Position numbers and translations under genes: made by a program
Notes under the pieces: model-generated
What the model was told of the DNA's origin: nothing
Seen by the model: only the letters and a program-made list of their open reading frames with translations
Database searches by the model: none
Source: Bernardetia sp042180575
GTDB lineage: Bacteria; Bacteroidota; Bacteroidia; Cytophagales; Bernardetiaceae
Reading direction: 5' to 3'
DNA: 64,000 nt
NCBI RefSeq assembly: GCF_042180575.1
Contig: NZ_CP170094.1
Coordinates: forward strand, 5,828,001-5,892,000
In this document: positions 15,642-22,908 of the stretch, piece after piece
How positions within the stretch are numbered: the stretch's first letter is position 1
Layout: every line of letters starts with the position of its first letter

Positions 15642-17156
15642 CTAAAAATCAGCTTTCCATCCAAAACGAAGACCTGAAATTCCTGTACTTGTAAATGAAT
15701 ATTCTGCTCTCAAAACCATATTAAAGTAAAGAACAACATCAATTCCTGCACCTGTTCCATAAAGCCATTCATTAGGAAGTGAATTTGATTCATAAGGATT
15801 CAAAAGCTGTGAATATCCTGCATCAAAATAAAGTTTTGGATAAATAGCAACAGGAATTTTGGAAAACTGAGAAGGCATTTTATCCAATCGGAATGTATTT
15901 TCAAAGAGCTTAAAACGAAGTGTATTTTTCAAAATAACGTGCTGCTCACTTTCTGTTACATTATATTCAAAACCACGAATAACATCACGCCCATATCCAA
16001 TTCCACGCAAATTAGTATAAGGTGTATCTTGGGCAAAAGTCATTTTCATGGTAGCAGAAGAGTGAAAAAAGAATTTTTTAGAAAGAGGAATAAATTTGGC
16101 AAATTCAGTGCGAGCTGTAAACAAGCTAAAATCATTTTTCTCAATTCCTAAGCCTTGTTGCTGAATAGAAAATAAAAAATAATAGCCTTTTAGTGGGTAA
16201 TTAGCTCTATCTCTCAAATCTCTAAAAAAATTGTATTCCAGTTCTACATAACGTTGATTTGTTTTTCCTTCTCCAAAAAAGTTTCCATTTAATTGTGCAA
16301 CTGTATCAGCAATAGTTTGGTTTTTGTAACCCACAAAAAAAGTATGACGGTCATAAAAACGACTACGAGCTGTCAGAGAAAGACCACTATAAAACCTAGA
16401 ACTAAGTACATCTCTTTCGGAAGTCTCTATAAAACGAAGCGTATCACGATCTGTAATGTAGCCTACATTGGTATTTTCGGCATATCCAATAGACATATTA
16501 AGTCCTAAAGTTTGTGCTTTATTGATATAGGGAACAGAATAACGAAGGTCAAATTTGGTTGTAAAACCTGTTTGAAAAAGAAATGATAGTTCTTCTTTGC
16601 GTCCTCTAAAATTATTGTGTTTTACTCTAATTCCGTATTCCAAACGCCTCAAATCTCTGTCTTGCTGATTCCACCAAACATTAAAATTTCGGTCTGCAAG
16701 TTCTATCAAAGGAATAGGATAAATATACCATTGTTCAGTCAAACTAATAATAATATCTAACTCTCCTTTTCTAAATTCCTCATAAAAAATATCTACTGTA
16801 ACAAAAAGACGAGTATTAAAAATCTTATTTGATTCTTGTTCCAAAATTTCCTCTATATCTTTTCTGTGAATTTTATATCCTTCATGTATGGCAAGCTCTC
16901 GTAGAATAATTCTGTCTTTTGTCTTTTTATGACATTCCAAATGAATATGAGAAATGGTTACACTATCACTTGAAAAATAGGTTATTTCTTCATTGGGTGC
17001 ATTGTTTTGATTTTTTGAAGGAACTATTTTTTTACTTTCTTTTCTTATTCTGGTTTTTTCGGATTGATTTTGTGCTTCTACTTGAAAGCTTATTCCTATA
17101 AAAGTGAATAAAAATAGAAGTAGAATATATATATATTTATGTGGGTATAGAATCAT
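15642..17156 (-). CDS. Omp85-superfamily outer-membrane protein (BamA/TamA-like)
   Basis: 504 residues with a signal peptide (IYILLLFLFTFIGISFQVEAQ). Residues about 65-150 form a POTRA-like unit (RIILRELAIHEGYKIHRKDIEEILEQ, then NTRLFVTVDIFYEEFRKGELDIIISLTEQW). The rest is a beta-barrel with aromatic-ended strands, closing with LRAEYSFTSTGISGLRFGWKADF, a proper C-terminal Phe. The single visible POTRA and short length set it apart from BamA itself; it resembles the surface-antigen (D15) proteins of Bacteroidota that assist lipid or protein insertion. It follows the permease gene's start by 93 bp on the same strand, so both may form one unit. Confidence 0.83.
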   Translation of the reverse strand: MILYPHKYIYILLLFLFTFIGISFQVEAQNQSEKTRIRKESKKIVPSKNQNNAPNEEITYFSSDSVTISHIHLECHKKTKDRIILRELAIHEGYKIHRKDIEEILEQESNKIFNTRLFVTVDIFYEEFRKGELDIIISLTEQWYIYPIPLIELADRNFNVWWNQQDRDLRRLEYGIRVKHNNFRGRKEELSFLFQTGFTTKFDLRYSVPYINKAQTLGLNMSIGYAENTNVGYITDRDTLRFIETSERDVLSSRFYSGLSLTARSRFYDRHTFFVGYKNQTIADTVAQLNGNFFGEGKTNQRYVELEYNFFRDLRDRANYPLKGYYFLFSIQQQGLGIEKNDFSLFTARTEFAKFIPLSKKFFFHSSATMKMTFAQDTPYTNLRGIGYGRDVIRGFEYNVTESEQHVILKNTLRFKLFENTFRLDKMPSQFSKIPVAIYPKLYFDAGYSQLLNPYESNSLPNEWLYGTGAGIDVVLYFNMVLRAEYSFTSTGISGLRFGWKADF

Positions 17157-17394
17157 GTATTAATACTATTTTAAACTTTTTGAAATGTCTTCTTATGTAC
17201 TCTTACCGTTTTGATTAATTTTAATTAACGGCAAAAAAAATAGATACATTTACTTCATAAGATTTCTTATACTACAAATTTATCTAATTTCTAGTATAAT
17301 GACCCTACAAGATGGCATTTTGGTTGCAAAAAACACAAACCTTTTTTATTATTTTTCGTTAAAAGATTTTTTTATAAAAAAAAGCAAAAAAAAA

Positions 17395-17436
17395 TCCTAT
17401 TTCAATAAAACTCACTTTGTTCTATTTAAAATAGGA
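17395..17436. terminator. Weak inverted repeat downstream of the lipoprotein gene
   Basis: TCCTATTT (17395-17402) pairs with AAATAGGA (17429-17436) over a 26-nt loop. Tails are T-rich on plus and A/T mixed on minus, so function as terminator is uncertain. The gap 17157-17473 holds nothing else I can support. Confidence 0.35.
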
Positions 17437-17473
17437 ATTTTTAATATTTACGAAAAAGTAAAATGATATAAGA

Positions 17474-17812
17474 TTACTCTTGTGTAGTTGTAGCTTCCTC
17501 TGTTGTAGTTTCTTCTACTTTTACTTCTTCTGTTTTACCAGTTTCTTTTACAGGGTAGTCTTGTCTTGTACTTTTTACTTCCTTAGGAGCATACATTTTT
17601 GCATAAACTGCTTTCGAACGGTCATTGATTCCCTCTGGATCGTCATATTGGTTAGGAAGTTGTTCTGGTTCTGCTTCTCTGCTTGTTCCATAAATGCGCT
17701 CACTTTCTAAGTTTTGTCCTTTGTTTGGTGCAGGCTGATTATGCTCACCACAAGCTGTAAAGAAAACTAAAAGTGCAGCAAAAGCCAAGATAGTTTTGAA
17801 TTGTTTTAACAT
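17474..17812 (-). CDS. Small lipoprotein, unknown
   Basis: 112 residues with a lipobox: the signal segment ILAFAALLVFFTAC ends in a cysteine at about residue 21, followed by GEHNQ. The mature part is acidic and low-complexity (EPEQLPNQYDDPEG; a tail of KTEEVKVEETTTEEATTTQE type). It is probably anchored to the inner leaflet of the outer membrane. I recognise no domain. The gene is isolated on the minus strand. Confidence 0.75.
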   Translation of the reverse strand: MLKQFKTILAFAALLVFFTACGEHNQPAPNKGQNLESERIYGTSREAEPEQLPNQYDDPEGINDRSKAVYAKMYAPKEVKSTRQDYPVKETGKTEEVKVEETTTEEATTTQE

Positions 17813-18105
17813 AGTTGCAATAATGATTAATGTTTAGTTATCAATGATTAATGGCTATCCTATACGTTTTGTGTAAATAGATAGTTTTTCAATAGTTCAA
17901 AATTACGCACCAAAACCCAAACTTAAAAATAAGAATTGCCTTTTATTCCAAAAAAACGTAAAAACAATGATTAATTGTCTTCTCTTGTATGTTGTGAGTT
18001 TGTTGTATTACGAGACATTTCTCAAATAAATAGCTTAGTCCTAAAGGTCAGACCATTTACTGAAACTATAAATGGAAACGAGGAACAGCAGAAAATTTTA
18101 TTTTT

Positions 18106-18199
18106 TCATTTACTCTCTTCAAACCATTTTTGGACTTCTTCTAGTGTTTTTTCTCCTGCTGCAACGGACAGCGTAAAGTCTGTTAGAATATCATTTGTA
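18106..18199 (-). pseudogene. 3' end of disrupted doc-type toxin gene
   Basis: Read on the minus strand this encodes TNDILTDFTLSVAAGEKTLE and on to KWFEESK and a TGA. It is the C-terminus of the toxin at 19303-19601, cut off by the IS630 element. Joining the two parts with a single TA restores NNYDLKISITNDILTDF with no frame break, giving a protein of about 130 residues. Confidence 0.85.
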
Positions 18200-19300
18200 A
18201 GTAGTTAGACAAAATTATTAAATATTTTTTTTATCTTTGTTTTATGAGAGGAAAAAAACGTTTTATTAGTTTGAGTATAGAGGAAGTATCTTCCTTAGAG
18301 CAAGGTTGGAAAGAAGGTAAATCATCAACTTTCCGTACTCGTTGTCATTACATTCTTTTAAGCCATCAAGGAAAAAAGGTTAGTGAGATAATGGATTTTT
18401 ATCAAGTTACTCGCCAATTAGTTATTCGTTGGTTTAATCGGTATGAAAAAGAGGGCATAGCAGGATTAGAGACGAGTAAAGGACAAGGTCGTCGCCCTAT
18501 TCTTCGTATAGATAATGAAGAAGAAATGAATAAAGTAGAATCTCTAGTTGAAGCCAGTCCTCAAAGTTTGAAAGTAGTTGTTTCTCAATTGGAAGAGGAA
18601 TTGGGTAAATCTATGTCAGTCAAGACTTTAAAAAGGTTGCTTAAAAAAAAAATGGTGTTGGAAACGCTTCAGAAAAGTAACTGTTAAGAAACCTGACCCT
18701 GTTGTATATGAAGAAAAAAAACGTAGTTTAGAATTTCTCATTCTTTTATTTTTAGCAGGCTGTATAGATTTGCGTTTTTGTGATGAGTCTTCCTTCAATT
18801 TAGAACCCAATGTTCCTTATGGTTGGTGTAGAATAGGAGAACAAGTAGGCATTAAAAGTAGTAAGGGAGGTAATTTAAATGTATTTGGATTGCTTAACTT
18901 GCGTGGAGAACTAAGCAGTTTTGTAAGCACCCAAAACATTAATTCTAAAGTTATCATTGATTGTATAGATCAGTTTGTAGAAACAATTGAAAAAACGACT
19001 GTTCTAGTGTTAGATAATGGACCTTGGCATATTTCTAAAGAAATAGAAGAGAAAATAGAGGAATGGGAAGAGAAAGGAGTACTTATTTTCTACTTACCTT
19101 CTTACAGTCCACATTTGAATCCCATAGAAACACTATGGAGAAAAATCAAAATAGAGTGGTTAAGACCTCAAGATTTCACGAGTAAAGAAGACTTACATCA
19201 AGCTGTAAAAAATATTCTAAAAAAATACAATAGTAAAAAGTATAAAATTGATTTTACTATATATAAAGGAAAATTGTTACGATAATTATGTCTAACTACT
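18200..19300 (+). mobile_element. IS630-family insertion sequence, TA target duplication
   Basis: 1101 bp. Ends are AGTAGTTAGACAAAATTAT (left) and the inverted AGTAGTTAGACATAATTAT (right), one mismatch, flanked by TA on both sides (18198-18199, 19301-19302), as expected for IS630/Tc1-mariner. It carries one transposase split by a frame change at an A10 run. It is inserted in the doc-type toxin gene. Confidence 0.92.
18244..19285 (+). CDS. IS630-family transposase (two frames joined at an A10 run)
   Basis: The first frame (18244-18687) gives the helix-turn-helix part: VSEIMDFYQVTRQLVIRWFN and KEGIAGLETSKGQGRRP. The second frame gives the DDE domain: LRFCDESSFNLEPNVPYGWC, VLVLDNGPWHIS, IFYLPSYSPHLNPIETLWR. 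The frames meet at ten adenines (18643-18652): after CTT-AAA-AAA-AAA the second frame needs TGG TGT TGG AAA CGC (WCWKR), i.e. nine or twelve A in the message. Transcriptional or ribosomal slippage at A10 would make the full enzyme of about 345 residues. Catalytic residues D (CDESS), D (LDNGPW) and E (NPIE) are all present, so the element may be active. Confidence 0.88.
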
Positions 19301-19302
19301 TA

Positions 19303-19601
19303 ATAGAAATTTTTAAGTCATAATTATTTAATTGTAGAAATAACAAAGCACTTTCTAATCCTGTTCTTTTATTTCCATCTTGAAAAATATGATTTGCAAT
19401 AATATTGTACATATACAATCCAGCCTTTTGATGTATAGTTGGGTACATTTTATCGCCAAACATTTCTGCATCTACTGCTTCTATCAAATAATCTAAATTA
19501 GATTCGTGAAGAAAATTTTGGGGAGGAACAAAATTTCCTCCTACATCTTCAATAGTAAGTTTATTGATTAGAATAATATCTTTTTTTCGTAATAATTCCA
19601 T
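19303..19601 (-). pseudogene. Doc/Fic-family toxin gene, 5' part, interrupted by IS630
   Basis: Encodes residues 1-99 of a Doc-type protein. The Fic-core motif is seen as HIFQDGNKRTGLESALLFL, close to the HxFx(D/N)(A/G)NKR motif of Doc, which phosphorylates EF-Tu in phage P1. Preceding text LTIEDVGGNFVPPQNFLHES is also Doc-like. The IS removes the last 30 or so residues and a stop occurs inside the element, giving a 101-aa truncated product. The start codon overlaps the antitoxin stop by one base (TAATG), the usual coupling of such pairs. Confidence 0.85.
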
Positions 19602-19795
19602 TATGATAAAGCTTTAAAAGTTTCTTTGAAACGTATAAAATCTCTTTTTATAATAGATTTTATTTTTTCTTCTCTTTCTTTTTCTTGTAACTTTTCATTT
19701 ACAACTTCAGAAATAATATCATACAAAAAATCTTTTTCTGTTTCCATTACTTCTAAAACTAAATCTTTGATTTTCTTTTTTTCTTCAAGTGTCAT
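19601..19795 (-). CDS. Putative antitoxin of the Doc-type module
   Basis: 64 residues, directly upstream of and overlapping the toxin gene. It is charged and helical (MTLEEKKKIKDLVLEVMETE, then VVNEKLQEKEREEKIKSIIK) with a C-terminal KRDFIRFKETFKALS that could be the segment that blocks the toxin active site. It does not show a clear Phd/YefM fold by eye. Identity is inferred from gene order, overlap and size. With the toxin inactivated by IS630, it may now be a relic. Confidence 0.65.
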   Translation of the reverse strand: MTLEEKKKIKDLVLEVMETEKDFLYDIISEVVNEKLQEKEREEKIKSIIKRDFIRFKETFKALS

Positions 19796-19852
19796 AATTT
19801 TATTTATTTAAGAGGTTTTTTCGTTAATATAACGAACATGAACTAATTTTGG

Positions 19853-21625
19853 TTAAGCATACTTCTTTTTTCTCCAAAAATACCATCCCAAACCAAAAAC
19901 TAAAATAATTACATTTGGAACAACTAAATTGAGGAACTGCCAATAACTTTTTTCTTCTTGTACTTTAAAAGTATCTAAAGGACGAATTTCAAAATCTTTT
20001 GTACGAGAAGTAATAATTCCACCTTCATCAAGCATATAAGAAAGTGTATTGAGGAAAAATTCTTGATTGGAATAGGTGTTTTTACTTATTTCATCATAAC
20101 CAATCGGCAAAGGTTGGCGAGTTCTTCTATCAAAATCATTGGAAAGCAAATCACCATCTCCAACCACCAAAACCTTCGAATCGTTTCCTTTTTGGATAAA
20201 ATCTTTTTCAGAAAAACCACTCGGAGGAAAACGTCCTTTAAAAGCCGAAGTAAATTCTCCTTCCAAAAGATAAGCAACTGGAAGGTTTGACGTTTGATAG
20301 AGTTTTGGGTTTAAGTCTAGTTTTAGTTCATCCAAAGAAATAAGTGTCGGAACTTTTTTGATACGAGCATATTGAGAAGAAAAAACAAGAGGCGTTTGAA
20401 TAATTCCATCAGCTTTTACAGAATCCAATGTACTAACAAATTTAAACATCAAAGCATCCATATTTTTAGTAATTGGGTGCGTCGAAAAACTGGCTGTTGT
20501 GGCATAATAGGGAAATGGAATGGGCTGAATATTAGCTTTATTTCCCATCTGACCTACATTTACCAAAATTTGTCCTGATTGTGTGTCTTGCAAAAGGTTT
20601 TGATTGACACGAACACCATAACGAAAAATCATTTCATTGAGTCCCAAATTATACGCAAAAGCATACGTTCCACCTTGTGCAATACTATCCAAATTCATCT
20701 GAACTTGGTCAATAAAAAAGAGTAATTTTCCTCCATTCATTAAATATTGGTCAAGCTGATAACGGTCATTGTCTGTATAAGAAAGCGTTGGTTTTGCTAT
20801 GACAATGGCATCGTATTGTGATAAATCTTGAATTGGATTCTGAGTAGAATTCTGAGTTTTATTATCTGATTTGAAAGAATTGGTTAGGTTTTCATTTAGA
20901 TTTAATCGTTCTACAATATAATTTTCACTCAACGTCTGTGTCAGTGAAATAAGTCTGTCATTGGAAAGTTCGCCATGTCCTTCAATGAAAGCAACGCTAC
21001 TTTTTTGTTTTTTACTCAGTTTTTGAATGGCAGAAATCAGCTCATATTCAATATTTTCAATGGATTGATTGAGCTGTTCTTGTGGAGAAGCTGTTCGGTT
21101 TCCTTTCAATAATAAAACGGGTTTTTCTTTATTTTTATAAGATACAATCGCCGAAGGAAAAATTAACTTCTGAACTTTTTTACCTTGAACAGTTTCAAAA
21201 ACCGTCGTAGGTTGGATTCCACGATTTGCAAGCTGCTTGTAATAACGACTTTGTTCTTCTGGATTGCTAGAAAATTGCTCTGGATTGATGAAGGTAAATT
21301 GAATATTTTTTCCTGCATACATCGAAAATTCTTGTAGCGTTTCTTTGACTGATTTTTGGAGTCTTTTGAAAGAAGAATTGAGTTCGCCTTCCAAATAAAT
21401 TTCTATATAAACAGGTTCTTCTAAGTTTTTCAAAATTGTTTTTGAAGATTCTGTGATGGTATAACGCTTTTCAGAAGTCAAATCAAGACGAAAGAAATGG
21501 TTTTGAGCAAGAATATTAATCAAAATTAGTCCTAAAAAAAGGACAACTAATTGCATGATATTTTCCCACTTTCTAGTGTTGATTGAAATTTTTGAAGAAG
21601 ACTTTAAATTAGTTGGAGTAGGCAT
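19853..21625 (-). CDS. gldG: Gliding-motility ABC auxiliary protein GldG
   Basis: 590 residues. An N-terminal membrane helix (LVVLFLGLILINILAQNHFF) is followed by RLDLTSEKRYTITESSKTIL, the diagnostic start of GldG/ABC_transp_aux proteins. The long periplasmic part includes VAFIEGHGELSN and LFFIDQVQMNLDS. A C-terminal helix (VVPNVIILVFGLGWYFWR) anchors the end. In flavobacteria GldA-GldF-GldG form an ABC complex needed for gliding. Here no gldF lies next to it (upstream is noncoding RNA space), so the partner is elsewhere. Assignment to GldG rather than a generic ABC-2 auxiliary protein is by family resemblance. Confidence 0.85.
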   Translation of the reverse strand: MPTPTNLKSSSKISINTRKWENIMQLVVLFLGLILINILAQNHFFRLDLTSEKRYTITESSKTILKNLEEPVYIEIYLEGELNSSFKRLQKSVKETLQEFSMYAGKNIQFTFINPEQFSSNPEEQSRYYKQLANRGIQPTTVFETVQGKKVQKLIFPSAIVSYKNKEKPVLLLKGNRTASPQEQLNQSIENIEYELISAIQKLSKKQKSSVAFIEGHGELSNDRLISLTQTLSENYIVERLNLNENLTNSFKSDNKTQNSTQNPIQDLSQYDAIVIAKPTLSYTDNDRYQLDQYLMNGGKLLFFIDQVQMNLDSIAQGGTYAFAYNLGLNEMIFRYGVRVNQNLLQDTQSGQILVNVGQMGNKANIQPIPFPYYATTASFSTHPITKNMDALMFKFVSTLDSVKADGIIQTPLVFSSQYARIKKVPTLISLDELKLDLNPKLYQTSNLPVAYLLEGEFTSAFKGRFPPSGFSEKDFIQKGNDSKVLVVGDGDLLSNDFDRRTRQPLPIGYDEISKNTYSNQEFFLNTLSYMLDEGGIITSRTKDFEIRPLDTFKVQEEKSYWQFLNLVVPNVIILVFGLGWYFWRKKKYA

Positions 21626-21794
21626 TTTTTACAAATTTCTGTATGCTTTTTCTGAACACGCTAAAGCGTATTGTACATTTTATAACGGATTACAAATTTA
21701 GTTATTTCTTTGATTTAAAAAATTGATTTTACACTGTATTTTTGTGTGTTCTTCAATTCCTCTTAGAGCCTTATTGTTAAAAAAGTATTTCCAC

Positions 21795-21838
21795 AAAAAA
21801 AAGGCTATTCTTTTAAAAAAATAAAAGATAGCCTTTTC
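21795..21838 (-). terminator. Rho-independent terminator of the candidate small RNA
   Basis: On the minus strand AAAAGGCTAT-CTTTT pairs with AAAAGAATAGCCTTTT (one bulge) and is followed by eight T. It sits about 190-230 bp downstream of the promoter at 22031-22060, closing a transcript that has no credible reading frame. Confidence 0.8.
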
Positions 21839-22026
21839 TGTTGTATCAGTTCTGGAAAGCTAGAACAAAAAATAAAATGACTGGTGTGCGCTAAAATTGA
21901 TAAAACAATCGACAATAAGGATTGTAAATTGAGTAATAAAACCAAAGCATTTAATTTAGATATCGTCGCTTTCCAATTCGATTCTAAGTAAAGGATTAAA
22001 AGCCAAAAATGTTTTGTCTTTAATCT
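21797..22026 (-). ncRNA. Candidate structured small RNA (about 200-230 nt), family not identified
   Basis: A promoter and a strong terminator bracket about 200 nt on the minus strand with no plausible gene; the only open frame (21805-22041) begins before the promoter start and runs into the terminator hairpin. The RNA can fold: TGGAAAGC pairs perfectly with GCTTTCCA about 125 nt later; inside this, CGACGATA pairs with TATTGTCG (one G-U), and TAAATT with AATTTA, giving a long interrupted rod. Such a size and rod shape is compatible with 6S RNA, but I cannot confirm the family by eye. Confidence 0.45.
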
Positions 22027-22030
22027 GATA

Positions 22031-22060
22031 CAAAGGTGCAAAAAAAAATTAGTTAAACAA
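22031..22060 (-). promoter_or_regulatory. Promoter of the candidate small RNA
   Basis: Read on the minus strand: TTG (22060-22058), 19 nt, then CACCTTTG (22038-22031), close to the Bacteroidota TAnnTTTG. Initiation would fall near 22025. No gene starts in phase with it. Confidence 0.55.
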
Positions 22061-22371
22061 GTATTTTCTTGATTTTTTTGCGCTGATAAACAGTTCTAAA
22101 AAAAGAACTACCTAAATTTAATTAAAATTGTTTCTTAAACAACCATTTTTAGTATAAAAAGTATGATAAAACGATGACTTTACCTAACATTGAGAATTTT
22201 GTGTCTTTATGGAACTGTTTTTTTCTAAAAAATGACTGAGAGAGATAGGATTTTTGCAAACCAGTCTGACAGTATTGAAAAAATCGAAAACTAATTTCGC
22301 TTTAGTATTTTTTTTAATGTCAGTATCAAAAAAAAGTAATATTATTTATATTTTATAGATTAAAATCATAT

Positions 22372-22665
22372 TTAGACTACATAAACATACAATGATTCCC
22401 AAACCGTTTGAGCAGGTTCTTTATATTTCCATTGCATTCCTTTTTTAGCAAAATAATCAGCTATTTTTTGAGCTTCTTCTTCTGTTGTTGCTTCCCAACA
22501 AATCCATGTTTTAGGTTTTCCGAGTTCTCTTTTTGTAGCCACTGGATTAGCTGTAACTCCAATGCACATATTTTTATATTTCTTTTTCCAAAATAAAAGT
22601 ACACGTTCTTTGCGATAGTCTGCTTCACGTTCGATAGCTTTTGCGATTCTTTGTAGCTTGCTCAT
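22372..22665 (-). CDS. Small conserved-type protein, inverted duplicate copy 1
   Basis: 97 residues, MSKLQRIAKAIEREADYRK to SLYVYVV. It has a basic N-terminal helix, a central beta-like core with two cysteines (NMCIGVT, TWICWEATTE), and a helix TEEEAQKIADYFAKKGM. I know no family name. A second copy at 36868-37161, opposite strand, differs by only two residues near the end (T to S and E to K). The duplication includes the promoter region: 27 bp at 22779-22805 are identical to 36746-36772. This strong conservation against divergent flanks suggests selection or recent copying. Confidence 0.85.
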   Translation of the reverse strand: MSKLQRIAKAIEREADYRKERVLLFWKKKYKNMCIGVTANPVATKRELGKPKTWICWEATTEEEAQKIADYFAKKGMQWKYKEPAQTVWESLYVYVV

Positions 22666-22778
22666 ACTTCTAAATAGTTAATATAATATTGATAAGATTT
22701 TTTGTAGTTAAGATTAAAAGGAGAATTTGATAAATTGTCTTTCTTTAGCCTCTTATTATATTACAAAGATAGGAGCGT

Positions 22779-22805
22779 AGAACGTAAAGGATTTGAGGTG
22801 TGAAA
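22779..22805 (-). promoter_or_regulatory. Promoter block of duplicate gene copy 1
   Basis: On the minus strand: CACACCTCAAATCC, then TTTACGTTCTAC, 5 nt, then TATCTTTG (ending near 22767). Twenty-seven bases are identical to copy 2. There is no TTG at the usual -33 position; the conserved block takes its place, which hints at an activator site or a special sigma factor. Confidence 0.6.
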
Positions 22806-22908
22806 ATAAATAAAAGAAAAAATGAAAATTCAGACATAAGAAGTAAAGACAAGTACTGTTTATTAAACTGTATTTGCCTTTACTTCTACCTTCTAAAATC
22901 TGACTTTA

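Noticed and set aside
17975..18208. Plus-strand open frame of 77 codons
   Set aside because: It is antisense to the cut-off end of the doc-type toxin and crosses the IS630 border.
21805..22041. Open frame of 78 codons on the minus strand
   Set aside because: It begins upstream of the inferred transcription start, has odd hydrophobic composition and runs into the terminator hairpin. A structured RNA explains the region better.
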